A model generated the notes under the pieces. It was given only the letters and a program-made list of their open reading frames with translations. It searched no databases and was not told the DNA's origin. A stretch of 9,533 nucleotides of DNA from Planctomycetaceae bacterium (GTDB lineage: Bacteria > Planctomycetota > Planctomycetia > Pirellulales > Thermoguttaceae). Positions 6,981-9,533 of this stretch are shown here, one piece after another; the first letter of the stretch is position 1; each line of letters starts with the position of its first letter. Where the stretch lies: contig SUVI01000146.1 in NCBI GenBank assembly GCA_015062085.1, positions 1 through 9,533 of the forward strand, written 5' to 3'. The position numbers were made by a program, and so were the translations under genes.

Positions 6981-6996
6981 AAAAATGATGTATCAT
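6969..6996 (+). promoter_or_regulatory. Candidate adhE promoter
   Basis: TTGCAG (6969-6974) and TATCAT (6991-6996, five of six to TATAAT) are 16 bases apart, the same spacing as in the rmuC and dapB promoters. Transcription would begin near 7003, giving a leader of about 110 bases that contains the 14-bp-pitch array. The -35 match is weak, so this is a proposal. Confidence 0.35.
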
Positions 6997-7006
6997 ACGT
7001 GCATAA

Positions 7007-7062
7007 GTTATCGATAGCAAGTTATCAATAACCCAATATCGATACTTAACTATCAGGACTTT
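7007..7062. promoter_or_regulatory. Array of TATCGATA-like sites at 14-bp pitch upstream of adhE
   Basis: TATCGATA (7009-7016), TATCAATA (7023-7030) and TATCGATA (7037-7044) start exactly 14 bases apart. A degenerate fourth, TATCAGGA, follows at 7051. Two cores are perfect 8-base palindromes, and the middle one sits in GTTAT-CA-ATAAC (7021-7032). TATC is invariant in all four units while the flanks vary, as expected for repeated protein-binding sites. The array ends about 55 bases before the adhE start. No Rex or Fnr consensus was recognised. Confidence 0.6.
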
Positions 7063-7101
7063 GTATTTTGGGTATTCGAAAATTGGTCATTTAGTAAATT
7101 T

Positions 7102-7107
7102 AAGGAG
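7102..7107 (+). promoter_or_regulatory. adhE ribosome binding site
   Basis: AAGGAG lies eight bases before the ATG at 7116 and fixes the start of adhE. Confidence 0.85.
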
Positions 7108-7115
7108 AGAGACTA

Positions 7116-9533
7116 ATGGACGCAAATGAAGAATTGTTGATGGCGGAACGTGAACTGGACGAACTCGTAATGAAAGTTCGCAAGGCACAGCAGGAATACG
7201 CGAATTTCACGCAGGCACAGGTCGATAAGATCTTCAAGGCAGTTGCCATGGCGGCTGCGGCGGCACGTCTTCCCCTTGCAAAAGCGGCGGCGGAAGAGAC
7301 CGGAATGGGCGTGACGGAAGATAAAGTGATCAAGAATCATTTCGCTTCCGAGTATATCTACCATAAATTCAAGAATGCAAAGACCTGCGGCATGATCGAA
7401 CGCGATGAGCAGTTTGGTATCCGCAAGATCGCGGAGCCGATCGGTGTTCTGGCCGGTGTGATCCCGACGACCAACCCGACATCGACGGCGATCTTCAAGT
7501 CTCTCCTGGCTCTCAAGACGCGCAACGCGATCATCTTCAGCCCGCACCCGCGTGCGAAGAAGAGCACGGTCATGGCGGCAAAACTGGTCCACGATGCGGC
7601 AGTCGCGGCAGGCGCCCCGGAAAACATTATCGGCTGGATCGAAGAACCGTCCATTTTGAAATCGAACGCACTGATGAAACACCCGCAGGTAAACCTGATC
7701 CTCGCGACAGGCGGTCCGGGAATGGTCACTGCGGCGTACAGCTCGGGAAAACCGGCGATCGGCGTCGGCGCAGGCAACACCCCGGCGATCATTGACGAAA
7801 CGGCAGACATCCGCATCGCGGTCAACTCGATCCTCCTGAGCAAGACGTTCGACAACGGAATGATCTGCGCCTCGGAACAGTCGGTCGTCGTGGTCGATGA
7901 GGTCTACGACGCGGTGAAAGCGGAATTCCTCAAGCGCGGCGCCTACATCACGACGCCTGCAGAAAAGGAAATGCTCGGCAAGACCTTCATTAAAGACTAT
8001 CATATCAACGCGGCAGTCGTTGGTCAGCCGGCCTGGAAGATCGCGCAGATGGCAGGATTCGAGGTTCCGGAAGCGACGAAAGTCTTGATCGGCGAAGCGG
8101 AAGTCATCGACCGGGAAGAGCCGTTCAGCTACGAAAAACTCTCCCCCATCCTCGCGATGTACCGTGCGAAGGATTTCGACGAAGCCGTGGAAAAAGCGCA
8201 GACGCTGATCCTGTTCGGCGGCATGGGACACACGTCCGTCCTTTACACGAATCCGACGAATGTGGAGCGCATCGAAAAATTCGGCGACACCGCCTCGACA
8301 GGCCGCGTGCTGATCAATCAGCCGTCCAGCCAGGGCGCGATCGGAGACATCTACAACTTCCGGCTTGAACCGTCGCTCACTCTGGGCTGCGGAAGCTGGG
8401 GCGGAAACAGCGTTAGCGAAAACGTAGGAGTAAAACATTTGATGAACGTGAAAACCATTTCCGAACGGCGTGAAAATATGCTTTGGTTCCAGGTCCCGCA
8501 GAAGATCTACTTCAAGAGCGGCTGCCTTCCGCTCGCGCTCCAGGACCTCAAGGGTGCGAAACGCGCGTTCGTCGTGACGGACAAACCGCTCTATGAACTG
8601 GGCATCTGCGACATGGTGACCCGCGAATTGGAGAAACTCGGCGTCGAGATCCAGGTCTTCAGCGACGTGAAACCGGATCCGGACCTCTCGACCATTCGGG
8701 AAGGCAATGCGCGCATCCGTATGTTCCAACCGGACCTGCTCATCGCGGTGGGCGGCGGAAGCCCGATGGACGCTGCGAAGATCATGTGGCTCATGTACGA
8801 GCATCCGGAGATCGAATTTGAAGATCTGGCGCTGCGCTTCATGGACATTCGGAAACGTGTTTTCGAGTTCCCGCACCTCGGCGACAAAGCCCAGCTCATC
8901 TGCATCCCGACGACATCCGGAACGGGAAGCGAAGTCACGCCGTTCGCAGTCATCACGGACGATGCGACTGGCAAAAAGTACCCGCTGGCGGACTACGCAC
9001 TCCTGCCGTCCATGGCGATCGTTGACCCGGATCTTGTCATGACGATGCCGAAGAAACTGACTGCTTTCTCGGGTCTGGACGCTATCGTTCACGCTCTGGA
9101 ATCGATGGTCGCAGTCACCGCGACGGACTTCACGATCGCGATGTCGCTGGAATCGAGCCGCGTGCTGTTCAAGTACCTCCGCAAGGCGTACAATGACGGT
9201 CTGACCGACGTCCACGCCCGTGAAAAGGTGCACAATGCCGCAACGATGGCCGGTATGGCATTCGCGAACGCATTCCTCGGAGTCTGCCACTCGATGGCGC
9301 ACAAACTCGGTGCCGCGTTCCACCTCCCGCATGGTCTGGCGAACGTTCTGCTCATCGAGCAGGTCATCCGCTTCAACGCGACGGATGCTCCGCGTAAACA
9401 GGCTGCCTTCCCGCAGTACGGATTCCCGGAAGCCGGCGTCCGTTACGCTCGACTGGCCCGCTACATCGGTCTCGGCGGAATGGAAGATTCCGACCAGGTC
9501 ATGGTGGCCCGCCTCATCGAAGCGATCCGCGCT
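7116..9533 (+). CDS. adhE: Bifunctional acetaldehyde/alcohol dehydrogenase AdhE, 3' partial
   Basis: 806 codons are visible, without a stop, of an enzyme usually about 870-890 residues long. AdhE reduces acetyl-CoA to acetaldehyde and then ethanol, regenerating NAD in fermentation, and forms cytoplasmic filaments (spirosomes). The acetylating aldehyde dehydrogenase half (about 1-440) shows PTTNPTST, ATGGPGMV, GVGAGNTP and catalytic Cys251 in NGMICASEQ. A linker (about 440-462) leads to the iron alcohol dehydrogenase half: GGGSPMDAAK from residue 546, TTSGTGSEVTPF, and the iron ligands Asp655, His659, His725 and His739, each two positions after the E. coli ligands. All catalytic residues seen are intact. 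It stands divergent from dapB with its own control region. A fermentative lifestyle is inferred. Confidence 0.97.
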   Translation, partial: MDANEELLMAERELDELVMKVRKAQQEYANFTQAQVDKIFKAVAMAAAAARLPLAKAAAEETGMGVTEDKVIKNHFASEYIYHKFKNAKTCGMIERDEQFGIRKIAEPIGVLAGVIPTTNPTSTAIFKSLLALKTRNAIIFSPHPRAKKSTVMAAKLVHDAAVAAGAPENIIGWIEEPSILKSNALMKHPQVNLILATGGPGMVTAAYSSGKPAIGVGAGNTPAIIDETADIRIAVNSILLSKTFDNGMICASEQSVVVVDEVYDAVKAEFLKRGAYITTPAEKEMLGKTFIKDYHINAAVVGQPAWKIAQMAGFEVPEATKVLIGEAEVIDREEPFSYEKLSPILAMYRAKDFDEAVEKAQTLILFGGMGHTSVLYTNPTNVERIEKFGDTASTGRVLINQPSSQGAIGDIYNFRLEPSLTLGCGSWGGNSVSENVGVKHLMNVKTISERRENMLWFQVPQKIYFKSGCLPLALQDLKGAKRAFVVTDKPLYELGICDMVTRELEKLGVEIQVFSDVKPDPDLSTIREGNARIRMFQPDLLIAVGGGSPMDAAKIMWLMYEHPEIEFEDLALRFMDIRKRVFEFPHLGDKAQLICIPTTSGTGSEVTPFAVITDDATGKKYPLADYALLPSMAIVDPDLVMTMPKKLTAFSGLDAIVHALESMVAVTATDFTIAMSLESSRVLFKYLRKAYNDGLTDVHAREKVHNAATMAGMAFANAFLGVCHSMAHKLGAAFHLPHGLANVLLIEQVIRFNATDAPRKQAAFPQYGFPEAGVRYARLARYIGLGGMEDSDQVMVARLIEAIRA

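Noticed and set aside
7007..7062. DnaA boxes or a replication origin
   Set aside because: The sites read TATCGATA/TATCAATA, not TTATNCACA, and no dnaA or dnaN gene is near.
7113..9332. 739-codon open frame on the minus strand
   Set aside because: It is antisense to adhE, has an unnatural Arg/His/Asp-rich composition and matches no family. It follows from the codon bias of adhE, whose motifs are intact on the plus strand.

Overview
The window reads as a chromosomal segment of a Gram-negative-like, fermentative bacterium. A PVC-type lineage (Planctomycetes, Lentisphaerae or Verrucomicrobia of anaerobic habitats) is my best guess. It rests on a secreted glycerophosphodiester phosphodiesterase fused to Gly-Gly-rich beta-helix-like repeats, a full-type bifunctional AdhE and moderately GC-rich coding sequence. 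This is an inference from protein style, not a taxonomic proof. I see no mobile element, rRNA, tRNA or CRISPR array.

Layout: (1) 1-1805, plus strand: the 3' part of an asparagine-synthase-like gene that enters from upstream. The first ~170 bases are an in-frame 57-bp (19-codon) tandem repeat, so the gene does not begin at the GTG at 168. (2) 1824-3275, minus: rmuC, convergent with gene 1 and separated from it by 18 bp, with a good sigma70-type promoter at 3333-3360. (3) 3276-3559: a non-coding gap with a hairpin and five tandem 16-bp repeats. (4) 3560-5788, minus: secreted GDPD with a long repeat-rich C-terminal region. Its start is best placed at the ATG with a clear ribosome binding site in front of a signal peptide. 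(5) 5789-5998: a regulatory gap with 12-bp direct repeats and an inverted repeat upstream of the GDPD gene, and a rho-independent terminator for dapB. (6) 5999-6790, minus: dapB. (7) 6791-7115: a divergent control region between dapB and adhE, holding a dapB promoter, several inverted repeats and an evenly spaced array of TATCGATA-like sites. (8) 7116-9533, plus: adhE, 806 codons visible and still open at the window edge.

The genes do not form one pathway. dapB serves lysine/diaminopimelate synthesis, adhE ethanol fermentation, rmuC DNA maintenance, and the GDPD probably acts on phosphodiesters outside the cytoplasm. Each appears to be its own transcription unit. I find no convincing new multi-gene system. 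The most unusual signals are the in-frame 19-residue repeat at the start of the synthetase-like protein, changed ATP/Mg motifs in the same protein, the 14-bp-pitch array before adhE, and the small repeat clusters in the gaps.
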